The translations under genes and the position numbers were made by a program. From NCBI GenBank assembly GCA_018820665.1, contig JAHJNW010000068.1, forward strand, positions 1 to 64,000: a stretch of 64,000 bases of DNA, in the 5' to 3' direction. This document shows positions 54,035-64,000 of this stretch, piece after piece; the first letter of the stretch is position 1, and every line of letters begins with the position of its first letter. The stretch comes from Alphaproteobacteria bacterium. Lineage in GTDB: Bacteria; Pseudomonadota; Alphaproteobacteria; Caulobacterales; Caulobacteraceae. The notes under the pieces were generated by a model. That model was given only the letters and a program-made list of their open reading frames with translations, was not told where the DNA came from and did not search any database.

Positions 54035-56590
54035 TCACACAGTGCCTTCGTTGCCGTCGCCGGCGGGAAACCGGTGAAAAGCGAGGCTCCCTTCGACCAG
54101 CGAGTCCGCCGCGAGAACGGATCGGCCGTCGACGCTATAGCGGGTGTCGCCCCACCACGCTCTCGTCGGCCCGGACTCGTCCTCCAGGGCGTGGGCGATC
54201 CGGATCGGGACCGCGGCGACGAAACTGCGGCCGGCGAAGCTGCGGCGGAAAGCCAGCAAATGTCCGGCCCGTGTGCCATCCACCGTCACCGGCTCGAGCG
54301 ACCCGCGGGCGAACAGTTCGGGATCGGCCGCGCGGGCGGATAGCAGCCGCGCCACCGTCCGCAGCTTCATCGCGCCGGGCGCATCGGTCGTCTCGTCCGC
54401 CAGCAGTCGGGCTATCCGCTCATAGTCGACCGGCCGTCGGTTGTCGGGGTCGACCAGACTCAGGTCTTCCAACTCGGCCCCCTGATAGAGATCGGGCACG
54501 CCAGGCCACAGGCAGCGGATCGCCGCCTGGACCACACCGTTGATCGCGCCGGCCGGAGCGATCCGGGTCACGAACGCCGTCACCTCCGTCAGGAAGTCCG
54601 CCGACCGTCGCGGGTCCAGCAGGGCCTGGATAAAGTCGCGGTTGGCCCCCTCATAGTCGGCATCCGGGCGCGCCCAGGACGATCGCAGCTTGGCCTCTCG
54701 CAACGATTTCTCGCGCCAGGCCTCGATGCGGCCGGCGAAGGTCGCCAGACCGGCGGCGTCGTCGGCCGCCAGCCCCGTCGGCCACGCCCCGACCAACGTC
54801 TGATACAGCTGGTACTCGTCATCGGGCGAGAGGCCGGTCGGCCGCACGCCGGCGTTCAACGGGAACCATGACCGCATCGCCGCTGCCCAGGCGTCCGGGA
54901 CCTCGCTGAGGACGGCCAGCCGCGCCCGCACATCCTCGCCGCGCTTGTGGTCGTGGGTCGCCGTGGCCAGCATCGCGTGGGGCCAGTAGGCCGCGCGGTC
55001 GCCCCCGGACTGGATGAATTCTTCGGACGTCATCGACAGGCGGGCCGGTTCGAAGCCGACGTCGTTGCGCGAGAGCAGCCGTCCGTACCGATAGAAGGCG
55101 GTGTCCTCGACCGCCTTGGCCGTGACCGGCGCCGTCAGCTGGTTCAGGCGGCGCACCGTGTCCACGGTCGCTTCCGACGGGTCGTGCGGGCCACGAAGCA
55201 GGCCGGCGATGAAATCGATCGCCGCGGTCTCGGCCGGCGCTTCGGCGCGGGCCAGATCCAGCGCCCGGCCCACCGCCTCGCCCGGCCCGGGCCCATCGGC
55301 GCGGCCTGTGGCGTAGCTGCGGTAGACCCTCAGATGGGTGATCCAGCGGATCAGCGCCCGGCGGAACGCCGCCGTCGTCTGATCTCGCGTCTCCGTCCGC
55401 GCCGCGGCCAGCCGGCGCAGGGCGCGGGCCGCGGCAGTCAGCTGGCCGTCGAAGGCGCCGGTCAGGATCTCGACCCGGGCCGCGACCTCCTCGGCCTCGA
55501 ATTCGGCCGCGCGGCCGCTGATCTCCGTCCACAGGGCCGTCAGGGGGGCGGCTCCGTCCGGGTCATGCTGCAGCGCCGAGACCTGGTTCATGAAGTCGTA
55601 GCCGCTGGTTCCCTGAACACCCCAGTCGTCGGGCAGCGGTTCGCCGGCGGCGAGGATCTTCTCCACCACGATATAGGCGGGGCCGGCCGCCGCCGTCGCC
55701 GGGCGACGCGCCGCGAGACCGTCGAGCCGGGACCTCAGGGTGCGGCAGTAGGCGGCCGGGTCGGACAGGCCGTCGACATGGTCGATCCGCACCCCGTCGA
55801 TCAGCCCTTCCGCATACAGGCCGAAGATCACCCCGTGGACGGCGTCGAAGGTCGCCGGGTTCTCCATCCGCAGCCCGGCCAGTTCGCTGATGTCGAAGAA
55901 GCGGCGCCAGTTGATGATGTCGCCCGCGACGCTCCACAGGGCGAGGCGGAAATTCTGCCGTTCCAGCAGCGTGTGCAGCCGGTCGGGGTCGTTCCAGGCG
56001 CTCAGGTCAGCGGCGGCCGGGTCGGGACCGCCCACCTCGGCATGGTCCTCGGGCCGCAACGGGAAGCGGTGCGGACCATAGGCGAAGGCCAGCTTCTTCA
56101 GGTCTTCGTCCCAGATCAGCCGCAGCGATCCATCGGCCAGCGCCTCGGCGTAGGTCGAGCCGAGGAAGGGGGCGAGGACCTTGCCCTGCAGCTCCGGCTC
56201 CGGCCCGTCGAAATCGATGTCGAACCAGTCGGCGAAGGCGCTGGCGCGACCCTTCTCCAGCACGTCCAGCCACCAGCGATTGTCGGCCCCGCCGACGGCC
56301 ATATGGTTGGGCACGATGTCGACGATCACCCCCAGGCCGCGGGCGGCGAGGGCGGCGCACAGCCGGCGGAAGCCGGCCTCGCCGCCCAGTTCCGGATTGA
56401 TCGCCGTCGGATCGACCCCGTCATAGCCGTGCATCGACCCCGCCCGCGCCGTCAGGATCGGCGAGGCGTAGACATGGCTGATTCCCAGATCGGCCAGATA
56501 GGGGACGATCGCCACGGCGTCGTCGAAGGTGAAATCCTTGTGGAACTGCAGCCGGTAGGTGGCCCGCGGCAGGCTGGATCGGAGCGTCAA
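54035..56590 (-). CDS. treY: malto-oligosyltrehalose synthase
   Basis: TYRLQFHKDFTFDDAVAIVPYLADLGISHVYASPILTARAGSMHGYDGVDP, GVRIDHVDGLSDP. Confidence 0.96.
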   Translation of the reverse strand: MTLRSSLPRATYRLQFHKDFTFDDAVAIVPYLADLGISHVYASPILTARAGSMHGYDGVDPTAINPELGGEAGFRRLCAALAARGLGVIVDIVPNHMAVGGADNRWWLDVLEKGRASAFADWFDIDFDGPEPELQGKVLAPFLGSTYAEALADGSLRLIWDEDLKKLAFAYGPHRFPLRPEDHAEVGGPDPAAADLSAWNDPDRLHTLLERQNFRLALWSVAGDIINWRRFFDISELAGLRMENPATFDAVHGVIFGLYAEGLIDGVRIDHVDGLSDPAAYCRTLRSRLDGLAARRPATAAAGPAYIVVEKILAAGEPLPDDWGVQGTSGYDFMNQVSALQHDPDGAAPLTALWTEISGRAAEFEAEEVAARVEILTGAFDGQLTAAARALRRLAAARTETRDQTTAAFRRALIRWITHLRVYRSYATGRADGPGPGEAVGRALDLARAEAPAETAAIDFIAGLLRGPHDPSEATVDTVRRLNQLTAPVTAKAVEDTAFYRYGRLLSRNDVGFEPARLSMTSEEFIQSGGDRAAYWPHAMLATATHDHKRGEDVRARLAVLSEVPDAWAAAMRSWFPLNAGVRPTGLSPDDEYQLYQTLVGAWPTGLAADDAAGLATFAGRIEAWREKSLREAKLRSSWARPDADYEGANRDFIQALLDPRRSADFLTEVTAFVTRIAPAGAINGVVQAAIRCLWPGVPDLYQGAELEDLSLVDPDNRRPVDYERIARLLADETTDAPGAMKLRTVARLLSARAADPELFARGSLEPVTVDGTRAGHLLAFRRSFAGRSFVAAVPIRIAHALEDESGPTRAWWGDTRYSVDGRSVLAADSLVEGSLAFHRFPAGDGNEGTV

Positions 56591-58560
56591 AGGCGTTTCC
56601 TTTTTGCGTCGACGGCGGCCAGCCGGGCGGCGACCGCGGGCTGGTCGAGCCCCTCGCCGCGGGGCAGGCGCCGTCGCCAGTTCGGGTGTTCGGTGGTGGT
56701 GCCCGGCAGGTTCGGCTGCTCGACCTCGCCGAGGGCGTCCTCGATCGGCAGGATGGCCAGGTCGCAGGCGCTGCCGGCGACATGGAGGAGGGCGGGCAGG
56801 ACGGCGTCCGCCCCCTGTTCAACGCCGGGCTCGGCGCCCTCGGCCGCGCCGGACCGCATCATGGCCCGCCAGAGCCGGCGCCGGTCGGTGGCCCGCTCCG
56901 CCCGGGCGCCGGCCTCGTCGCCGCCGGGGTGGATCTGCGTACGCCAGTCGATGTCGCGCCCGCGCCACCAGCCCGAGATGGTCGGCAGGTCGTGGGTCGT
57001 GGTCATGGCCACCGCATCCCGGCCCCAGGTGCGGGGCGAACTGAAGCCGCCGTCGCGTCCCCGCTCGAACCACAGCACTCGCATGCCGGCCATGCCCGCG
57101 GCCGTGCTGGCCTCGCGGAAGCCCTCCGGCACGGTGCCGAGATCCTCGCCGATCACGACCGCCCCGTGCCGGTGCGACTCCAGCGCGATCAGGTTCAGCA
57201 GGTCGTCCCGCGGATAGGCCAGATAGGCGCCGTCCGAGGCTGGCCGCCCCTCCGGCGTCACCCACAGCCGCTGCAACCCGATGGCGTGGTCGATGCGGAC
57301 GCCGCCGGCCCGCCGCATTGAGGCGCGCAGGGTGGCGAGGAAGGGCGCATACCCCGTGCGCCGCAGCGCCGTCGGCGAGAAGGTGGTCAGGCCCCAGCTC
57401 TGGCCGTCGGGGCCCAGAAGATCGGGCGGCGCCCCGACGCTGACGCCGACGAGGACGTCTTCGGGCCGGCTCCAGGCGTGGCTGCCCCAGCCGTCCATGC
57501 CGACCGCCATGTCGGCGATCAGGCCGATGACCATGCCGGCGTCCCGCGCCGCCGCCTGGGCCGCGCCGAGATCGGCGTCGGCCCGCCACTGCGCGAAGAG
57601 ATGGAACTCGACCTCGGGATCGCCCGACGAGAGGGCCTGGACCGCCGGGCTCCCGGCGTCGGCGTAGCCGTTCGGCCAGTCGCGCCAGATATGCAGACCT
57701 TGCGGGCGGAAGCGGGCGTCGAGGGCCTCGAACCGGGCATGGGCCAGCAGCAGGTCGCCGCCCGCGCGCACAAAGGCGTCGAAGTCGGCCCGGTCCTCGC
57801 CCGAACCGTGGAAAACGTCATAGGCCCGGCGCAGCGCCGCCAGCCGCGCCGCCGCCGCCGGGGCCCAGTCGATCAGCTCGTCCTCTCCCGTCTCGCCCGG
57901 CGCTTCGGCACGGGCGTAGAGCGGGTTCAGAAACAGCCGCGTCGACGGACCATAGGGGCCGTAGCGGCCGGGGTCGGCGGCGAACAGGGCGTGCACCGGG
58001 CTGACCGCCACTGCATCGGCGCCGAGGCCGGCGGCCTTGGCGGAGAACCGGCCGAGGTCGCCGAAGTCGCCGAACGGGCCGCCGCCGTTCAGGGCGTAGA
58101 TCTGCACCGCGAGACCCCACAGCCGCCGGCCCTCGGCGATGTCGCGCACCCGCAGCGCGCGCGGCGGACAGACGGCGAGGGTCACGGCCGCGCCGTCCAG
58201 CGCCAGCCGGTGGTAGCCGAGCTGGCGGGGGACCCGGAAAGATATCCGCTCGCCCTGGCGTCGCAGCCGCAACGTCTGGCTGCCGCCCGTCTCGAAATGA
58301 AGTTCGGCGGGGCCGGGCCCCGCGATCTCGACCCGCTGTCCAGCCCGCGCCACGATCATCGCCGGGGGCTGCGCCGCCTCCGCCTCAAGTCGGGCCAAGG
58401 CGTCGCGTCGAGCCTCTTCCCCTTCGGCGTCGATGCCCATGGCCGCCAGCAAGGCCGTCAGGACCTCGTCGGAAACCGTCTGCGGCACGCCGCGGTAATC
58501 GTTCCACTCGGCCGACAGCCCGGCTCGGGACGCAAGCGCCAGAAGCGAGGCATTGCTCAT
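56587..58560 (-). CDS. malQ: 4-alpha-glucanotransferase
   Basis: GH77 features: SPVHALFAADPGRYGPYGPSTRLFLNPLY, GGVRIDHAIGLQRLWV, VIGEDLGTVPEGFR; ATG overlaps neighbour. Confidence 0.93.
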   Translation of the reverse strand: MSNASLLALASRAGLSAEWNDYRGVPQTVSDEVLTALLAAMGIDAEGEEARRDALARLEAEAAQPPAMIVARAGQRVEIAGPGPAELHFETGGSQTLRLRRQGERISFRVPRQLGYHRLALDGAAVTLAVCPPRALRVRDIAEGRRLWGLAVQIYALNGGGPFGDFGDLGRFSAKAAGLGADAVAVSPVHALFAADPGRYGPYGPSTRLFLNPLYARAEAPGETGEDELIDWAPAAAARLAALRRAYDVFHGSGEDRADFDAFVRAGGDLLLAHARFEALDARFRPQGLHIWRDWPNGYADAGSPAVQALSSGDPEVEFHLFAQWRADADLGAAQAAARDAGMVIGLIADMAVGMDGWGSHAWSRPEDVLVGVSVGAPPDLLGPDGQSWGLTTFSPTALRRTGYAPFLATLRASMRRAGGVRIDHAIGLQRLWVTPEGRPASDGAYLAYPRDDLLNLIALESHRHGAVVIGEDLGTVPEGFREASTAAGMAGMRVLWFERGRDGGFSSPRTWGRDAVAMTTTHDLPTISGWWRGRDIDWRTQIHPGGDEAGARAERATDRRRLWRAMMRSGAAEGAEPGVEQGADAVLPALLHVAGSACDLAILPIEDALGEVEQPNLPGTTTEHPNWRRRLPRGEGLDQPAVAARLAAVDAKRKRL

Positions 58561-60302
58561 GGTTCGATCCACGCGCGGGTTTCGAACGCGGCCAGGCGAC
58601 CGGCCTCGCCCTCGCCGTAAACGGGCGTCGCCGTAGGCAGATCGGCGGCGACGGGGGCGTCGCAGAGGTTGACGGCGACGGTCAGCCGCGAGCCGTCGTC
58701 GAGCCGCCAGCGCGCCATCACGCAGCGCTCGGCGAGCACCTCGGCGCCGAGCGACCGGGCGGCGTCCAGATGCGGCGTGATCCGGCTCGCGCGCAGATCC
58801 AGCAGCGCCTTGTACAGCGCCCGCCAGTCGGCGGCGTCCGGGGCCGTATCGGTCCATCGGGACGCCTCGAAGGTGCCCAGGGCATTGGGATCCGGGATGG
58901 TCTTGCGGCGCTCGGGATCGGCGAACTCGGGGGCCTTGGCGAACTCCCGGCGACGACCCTCGCGGACCGCGTCGGCGAGGTCGTCGTGGAAGTCGGTGAA
59001 GAACAGGAACGGCTCGCGCGCTCCGACCTCCTCGCCCATGAACAGCATCGGGATCTGCGGCGTCAGCAGCATCAGGGCGACCGCCGCCTTCAGGGCTTCG
59101 GGGTGGGCGAGGGCGATCAGCCGTTCGCCCATGGCCCGGTTGCCGGTCTGGTCGTGGTTCTGCAGGAAGCTGACGAAGGCCGTCGGACGCAGGTGTCCGC
59201 TCGGCGCGCCGCGCGGATGGCCCCCGGGCGGAGGCTCGCCCTGGTAGATGAACCCCTCCGCCAAACAGCGGGCCAGCTTCCCGGTCGGGTCCTCCGCGAA
59301 GCCTTCATAGTAGCCGTGCGTCTCGCCGGTCAGCAGTACGTGCACGACGTTGTGGAAGTCGTCGTTCCACTGGGCGTCGAAGCCGGCCTCCAGCGGGCCT
59401 GGCGAATTGGCTTCGTTCTCGAGCATCAGATGGACGTGGCGCCCGGCCGGCAGGCTGGCGCGCACCTCGGCGGCCATCTCGGTCAGCCAGCTCTGGTCGA
59501 GGATGGCGTGGACCGCATCGAACCGGAGCCCGTCGAACCGGAACTCATGCAGCCAGTACAGGACGTTCTCGGTGAAGAACCGCCGCACGGCCGGATTGCG
59601 GAAGTCGATCGCCGCGCCCCACGGGGTCTGTTCCCCGGCGTCGAAGAAGGCGGGGGCGTAGGTCGGCAGCCAGTTCCCCTCCGGTCCGAAGTGATTGTAG
59701 ACCACGTCCAGAAACACCATCAGGCCCAGATCATGGGCCCGGTCGATCAGCCGCCGCAGGTCGTCGGGCGAGCCGTAGGCGCTGTCCGGGGCGAACGGCA
59801 GCACCCCGTCGTAGCCCCAGTTCCGCGTACCGGAAAAGTCGTTGATGGGCATCAGCTCGATGGCGGTGACGCCCAGCTCTGCCAGCGCCGGCAGCGCCTC
59901 CGCCACCCCGGCATAGCCGCCCATGACGCCGGCGTGCAGCTCGTAGATGACCGTCTCGGCCCAAGGGCGACCGGTCCAGCCATCGTTGCGCCATACGTAG
60001 GCGCCGACCGGCTCGACCACGCTGGGCCCGTCGACGTCGTCGGCCTGTCGGCGTGATGCGGGGTCGGGCACGCGGCAGCCGTCGGCGGTGACGAACCGGT
60101 AGCGCGTTCCCGCACCGCCCGGCGCCACCGTCTCGACAAAGCCGTCCCCGACGGCCTTCAGAGGCAGGGTCGGCCCGCCCTCGATCTCGACGGCCAGACC
60201 CTCGGCGTCCGGCGCCCACAGCCGGAACCGCACGCCGTCCCTCTCGATCCGGGGCCCGAAACGATAGTCGATATCCTGGGCTGCGCCCGCCTGCGGCGCC
60301 AC
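58557..60302 (-). CDS. treZ: malto-oligosyltrehalose trehalohydrolase
   Basis: VRFRLWAPDAEGLAVEIEGGPTLPL, GVTAIELMPINDFSGTRNWGYDGVLPFAPDSAYGSPDDLRRLIDRAH; GTG start 2 nt after the glgB stop. Confidence 0.94.
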   Translation of the reverse strand: MAPQAGAAQDIDYRFGPRIERDGVRFRLWAPDAEGLAVEIEGGPTLPLKAVGDGFVETVAPGGAGTRYRFVTADGCRVPDPASRRQADDVDGPSVVEPVGAYVWRNDGWTGRPWAETVIYELHAGVMGGYAGVAEALPALAELGVTAIELMPINDFSGTRNWGYDGVLPFAPDSAYGSPDDLRRLIDRAHDLGLMVFLDVVYNHFGPEGNWLPTYAPAFFDAGEQTPWGAAIDFRNPAVRRFFTENVLYWLHEFRFDGLRFDAVHAILDQSWLTEMAAEVRASLPAGRHVHLMLENEANSPGPLEAGFDAQWNDDFHNVVHVLLTGETHGYYEGFAEDPTGKLARCLAEGFIYQGEPPPGGHPRGAPSGHLRPTAFVSFLQNHDQTGNRAMGERLIALAHPEALKAAVALMLLTPQIPMLFMGEEVGAREPFLFFTDFHDDLADAVREGRRREFAKAPEFADPERRKTIPDPNALGTFEASRWTDTAPDAADWRALYKALLDLRASRITPHLDAARSLGAEVLAERCVMARWRLDDGSRLTVAVNLCDAPVAADLPTATPVYGEGEAGRLAAFETRAWIEP

Positions 60303-60304
60303 CC

Positions 60305-62548
60305 TCAGGACTCCAGCCGGAACACCAGCGCCGCCAGCGGCGGCAGGGTGACCTCGATCGAGCACGGCCGCCCATGGGCCGGTTCCGGCCGGGTCCAGGC
60401 CTCGCCGGCGTTGCCGATGTCGCCCCCGCCGTACAGGCTCGAGTCGGTGTTGAGGATCTCGGCCCAGCGGCCCTCGGCGGGCGCGCCGACGCGATAGCCC
60501 TCGCGCACAACGGGCGTCATGTTCAGCACGATCATGAGCGGCGGCGCGCCTTCGGTCCGGCGCACCCAGGCGAAGACGCTGTCCGCCGCGGCGTCGCCGA
60601 TCAGCCAGTCGAACCCGGCCGGATCGGAGTCGGTCCGGTGCAGGGCGGGCTCGTTGCGGTACAGCCGGTTCAGATCGGCCACCAGCTGCTGCAGCCCGGC
60701 ATGCCCCGGCTGCTCCAGCAGATCCCAGTCGATCTGCGCATCGTGGTTCCACTCGCGCTGCTGGCCGATCTCCAGCCCCATGAACATCAGCTTCTTGCCC
60801 GGATGGGTCCACATGAAGCTGTAGTAGGCGCGCAGATTGGCCAGCTTGCGCCACGGATCGCCCGGCGCCCGCTCATACAGCGAGCCCTTGCCGTGCACGA
60901 CCTCGTCATGGCTCAGCGGCAGCACGAAATGCTCCGAGAAGGCGTAGACCAGCCCGAAGGTCATGTCGTGGTGGTTGTAGGAGCGATAGATCGGATCCTG
61001 GCCCAGATAGGTCAGGGTGTCGTGCATCCAGCCCATATTCCATTTGAAGTCGAAGCCGAGCCCGCCCTGTTCGACCGGCCGCGACACGCCGGGCCAGGCG
61101 GTGGACTCCTCGGCCAAGGTGATGGCTCCCGGGGCGCGTTCCTTGACCAGGGTGTTCAGCCGCTTGAGGAAGGCGATCGACTCCAGATTTTCGCGTCCGC
61201 CGTGGATGTTCGGCACCCACTGGTCGTGTTCGCGGCTGTAGTCGCGGTACAGCATCGAGGCCACGGCATCGACGCGCAGGCCGTCGATGTGAAAGGTCTC
61301 CAGCCAGTACAGCGCCGAGGCCAGCAGATAGCCCGACACCTCGCGTCGTCCCAGGTTGAAGATCAGGGTGTTCCAGTCTTGGTGGAAGCCCTCGCGCGGA
61401 TCGGCGTGCTCGTACAGATGGGTGCCGTCGAACTCGGCCATCCCGTGCACGTCGGTCGGGAAGTGGGCCGGGACCCAGTCGAGAATCACCCCCAGACCCG
61501 CCGCGTGGCAGGCGTCGACGAAGCCGGCGAACTCGGCCGGCGAGCCGTAGCGGGCCGAAGGCGCGAACTGCGACAGCGGCTGATAACCCCACGAGCCGCC
61601 GAACGGATGCTCCATGATCGGCAGCAGCTCGACATGGGTGAAGCCCAGCCGCACGGCATAGGGGATCAGCCGGTCGCTCAGCCCCTGCCAGTCCAGCGTG
61701 CTGTCATTGCCTTCGGGCCGCAGCCACGAGGCGGCGTGCACCTCATAGATGGAGATCGGCGATGTCGCCGACTGACGCCCGGCGCGCTCGGCCATCCAGC
61801 GCTGGTCGGTCCAGGCGAAGGCGTCCGGCGAGGCGACCACCGAGGCCGTCGCCGGCGGCAGTTCGGTCTGCCGCGCCAGCGGATCGGCCTTCTGCGGCAG
61901 CACGTGTCCATGCGGCCCGACGATTTCGTATTTGTACGTCGCGCCCGCGGTGAGCCGCGGCAGGAACAGCTCCCAGACGCCGGACTCGCCGCGCCGCCGC
62001 ATCGGGTGCCGACGCCCGTCCCACATGTTGAAGTCGCCGACGACGGAGACCCGCCTCGCATTGGGCGCCCAGACGGCGAACCGCACCCCGGCGACGCCTT
62101 CACAGACCGCCTCGGCCGATCCCAGCTTCTGCGCCAGATCCCAGTGCGAGCCCTCGGAAAACAGATGCAGGTCCAGGTCGCCGAGGATCGGCCCGAAACT
62201 GTACGGGTCCTCCGTTTCCTGAACCGCGTCCGGCCACTGGATGCGCAGCAGATAGGGGACGTCGTCCGTCCGCGCGCCGGTCCACAGGTCGGAGTCGCCC
62301 TCGCGCTCCAACCGACCCAGCGAGGCGCCGTCGTCACGCGAGACCAGCTCGACGCTCTCGGCGCCGGGCAGGAAGGCGCGCACCACGGTCCGCTCGCCGA
62401 TCCGGTGCGGACCCAGCACCGCGAACGGATCGGACAGGCCGCCGCCCGACAGGGCCTCGACGGCGATCGCATCAGTCAGGGGAGCGGCTCCACCCTCGTT
62501 GACAGTCTCGGGGGCGGTCTTGCCCGTCTTGCTTATATTCCGGGCCAT
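60305..62548 (-). CDS. glgB: 1,4-alpha-glucan branching enzyme
   Basis: [80 protein letters not shown]. Confidence 0.97.
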   Translation of the reverse strand: MARNISKTGKTAPETVNEGGAAPLTDAIAVEALSGGGLSDPFAVLGPHRIGERTVVRAFLPGAESVELVSRDDGASLGRLEREGDSDLWTGARTDDVPYLLRIQWPDAVQETEDPYSFGPILGDLDLHLFSEGSHWDLAQKLGSAEAVCEGVAGVRFAVWAPNARRVSVVGDFNMWDGRRHPMRRRGESGVWELFLPRLTAGATYKYEIVGPHGHVLPQKADPLARQTELPPATASVVASPDAFAWTDQRWMAERAGRQSATSPISIYEVHAASWLRPEGNDSTLDWQGLSDRLIPYAVRLGFTHVELLPIMEHPFGGSWGYQPLSQFAPSARYGSPAEFAGFVDACHAAGLGVILDWVPAHFPTDVHGMAEFDGTHLYEHADPREGFHQDWNTLIFNLGRREVSGYLLASALYWLETFHIDGLRVDAVASMLYRDYSREHDQWVPNIHGGRENLESIAFLKRLNTLVKERAPGAITLAEESTAWPGVSRPVEQGGLGFDFKWNMGWMHDTLTYLGQDPIYRSYNHHDMTFGLVYAFSEHFVLPLSHDEVVHGKGSLYERAPGDPWRKLANLRAYYSFMWTHPGKKLMFMGLEIGQQREWNHDAQIDWDLLEQPGHAGLQQLVADLNRLYRNEPALHRTDSDPAGFDWLIGDAAADSVFAWVRRTEGAPPLMIVLNMTPVVREGYRVGAPAEGRWAEILNTDSSLYGGGDIGNAGEAWTRPEPAHGRPCSIEVTLPPLAALVFRLES

Positions 62549-64000
62549 TACAGACCTTCCTTGATCTGGTTGGTCAGGTCGGCGAGGCCCTGAAGCGGCA
62601 CGCCGATCCAGTCCGGCCGGTTGGCGGCCTCATAGGCGATCTCGTAGGCCGCCTTCTCGAGCGTGAAGACCGCGAGCAGGCCCTCGTTCACCGGCGGCAC
62701 GGCGTCGCCGCCGCCCTCGGCATAGCCCTCCAGCAGAGCCGCGCGGGCTTCCTGGCGGAAGCGCTGCAACAGGCCCTGGGCTCGCGCCTCCGCATCGCCC
62801 CCGCCGGCCACGAGGCTGGTGCGCGAGGCGAGGGCGGCGGCGTAGTCGAACGAGCGCAGCACGCCGGCCAAGTCGCGCAGCGGGCTGGCCTTGGCCGTCC
62901 GCTGGGCGATGGTCTTGCGCGGCTCGCCCTCGAAATCGATGATCTGGACATCGGCCCCGGCGACCAGCACCTGGCCGAGGTGAAGATCGCCGTGAACCCG
63001 CGTGCTGGGCGCGCCGACAGCGTCCTCCAGCAGCCGGTCGACCGAAGCCGTCAGCAGATCCCGCTCGGCGATGACCGCGTCAGCCAGCGTCCGGTTTTCG
63101 GGCGACAGCTCGGTCCGGCCCAGCAGGTCCAGCGCCTCACCGACTTCCGTCCGCGCCTGATCGGCCCAGGCGGCCGTCATCGTCTTGTCGGCCGTCTCCG
63201 GCGCGAAGGCCGGATCCTCGTCGGGCGAGGCCAGCGCCGCATGCATCTGGCCGATCCGCACTCCCAGCGTCCGGGCGAAGGCGGCATAGGGTTCGAAGGT
63301 GCTGGCGTCGTCGCGCCCGAACGGCGTCGCGCCTTCGTCGATGACGCGCCGCAACTGGTCGAGCGTCCAGGCCCAGCCGTCGCCCTGGTTTTGCACATAG
63401 GCCTGGATGATGGCCACGGTCCAGGCCGTGCCGTCGGCGTCATAGCGGATCACCTCGCCCAGCAGGGCCGGCGATCCGGTGAAGCCGCGCTCGGTCAGCG
63501 CCCGGTTCATTTCCGCCTCGGGGTGCACCCCGGGCGTCAGCCGCCGGAACAGTTTGATCACGGCCTGACGGCCGACGATCATGGTCGAATTGGTCTGCTC
63601 CGCCGCCGGCCATTCGATCTCGGCGTCTTCGGGCAGGTCGAGGGCGGTGACCGCCGCCGTCGGCCGGCAGACCAGCCGGCCTCCGTCGGCGAGTTCGCTC
63701 TCGGCCGCGGTCTTGAGGCCGCGGAACAGCACCCGCGCCAAGGTCGGCGAGGCGAAGGCGTCGGTCAGCAGTCCGACTCGCCGGCCGCGCCGCACGCGGG
63801 CCAGCGCCAGCGGCGCCTCGAACGGATGGGTCGGCTCGTCCTCCCAGGCGACGGCGAGGGGCAGGGCGTAGCGGTCGACCGAGTCGCCGGCCTTCACGTC
63901 CAGCTCGACGAACAGGGCCTCGCCGTCCGAGCCGGGCAGGGCGTCGATGGCGTTGATCCGGATGTCCGAGATCTCGTGGTCCTTGCTCTGGAACCAGCGG
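62548..64000 (-). CDS. maltokinase domain, probably C-terminus of a TreS-maltokinase fusion (5'-truncated by window edge)
   Basis: [19 protein letters not shown] at the window edge, [56 protein letters not shown]; frame open to base 64000. Confidence 0.9.
   Translation of the reverse strand, partial: RWFQSKDHEISDIRINAIDALPGSDGEALFVELDVKAGDSVDRYALPLAVAWEDEPTHPFEAPLALARVRRGRRVGLLTDAFASPTLARVLFRGLKTAAESELADGGRLVCRPTAAVTALDLPEDAEIEWPAAEQTNSTMIVGRQAVIKLFRRLTPGVHPEAEMNRALTERGFTGSPALLGEVIRYDADGTAWTVAIIQAYVQNQGDGWAWTLDQLRRVIDEGATPFGRDDASTFEPYAAFARTLGVRIGQMHAALASPDEDPAFAPETADKTMTAAWADQARTEVGEALDLLGRTELSPENRTLADAVIAERDLLTASVDRLLEDAVGAPSTRVHGDLHLGQVLVAGADVQIIDFEGEPRKTIAQRTAKASPLRDLAGVLRSFDYAAALASRTSLVAGGGDAEARAQGLLQRFRQEARAALLEGYAEGGGDAVPPVNEGLLAVFTLEKAAYEIAYEAANRPDWIGVPLQGLADLTNQIKEGL

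Noticed and set aside
54947-57217. 756-aa plus-strand ORF antisense to treY/malQ
   Set aside because: Shadow ORF in high-GC DNA
60374-62593. 739-aa plus-strand ORF antisense to glgB
   Set aside because: Shadow ORF in high-GC DNA

Overview
The window is a high-GC, gene-dense chromosomal segment whose gene content and order point to an alphaproteobacterium, probably Caulobacterales (Brevundimonas/Caulobacter-like). That taxonomic call is inference from synteny and protein families; no search was run. Most of the window is housekeeping. From left to right: the end of a complex I operon (nuoG partial to nuoN, with a small putative lipoprotein gene between nuoH and nuoI); birA-coaX-rnj; an unknown membrane protein; pyrH-frr-uppS-cdsA-dxr-rseP-bamA-skp-lpxD-fabZ-lpxA-lpxI-lpxB; a short run of four small uncharacterised genes including a LuxR-type HTH with a C-terminal TM helix; gltA and gltX (-); comEC (+); lexA (-); a PH-like membrane protein (-); trpC-trpD-trpG (-); a small TM ORF (+); trpE and a PpiD-like PPIase (-); tpiA-secG-pyrG (+); an alpha-mannoside locus (ROK kinase, GH92, small ORF, Tat-exported GH47); a DUF6880-like protein; a diverged L,D-transpeptidase-like protein; and a glycogen/trehalose cluster on the minus strand (glgX, small ORF, treY, malQ, treZ, glgB, TreS/maltokinase C-terminus running off the window). 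I saw no rRNA, tRNA, CRISPR array, IS element or prophage. I found no clear-cut undescribed system. The best candidates are the four-gene run 26754-28400, the GH47/GH92/ROK locus with its 78-aa ORF, the PH-like gene sitting where moaC-moeA is usually found, the papain-like-looking membrane protein at the rnj/pyrH junction, and the L,D-transpeptidase-like protein with an altered catalytic motif. A perfect GTTC-N7-GTTC SOS box lies upstream of lexA.
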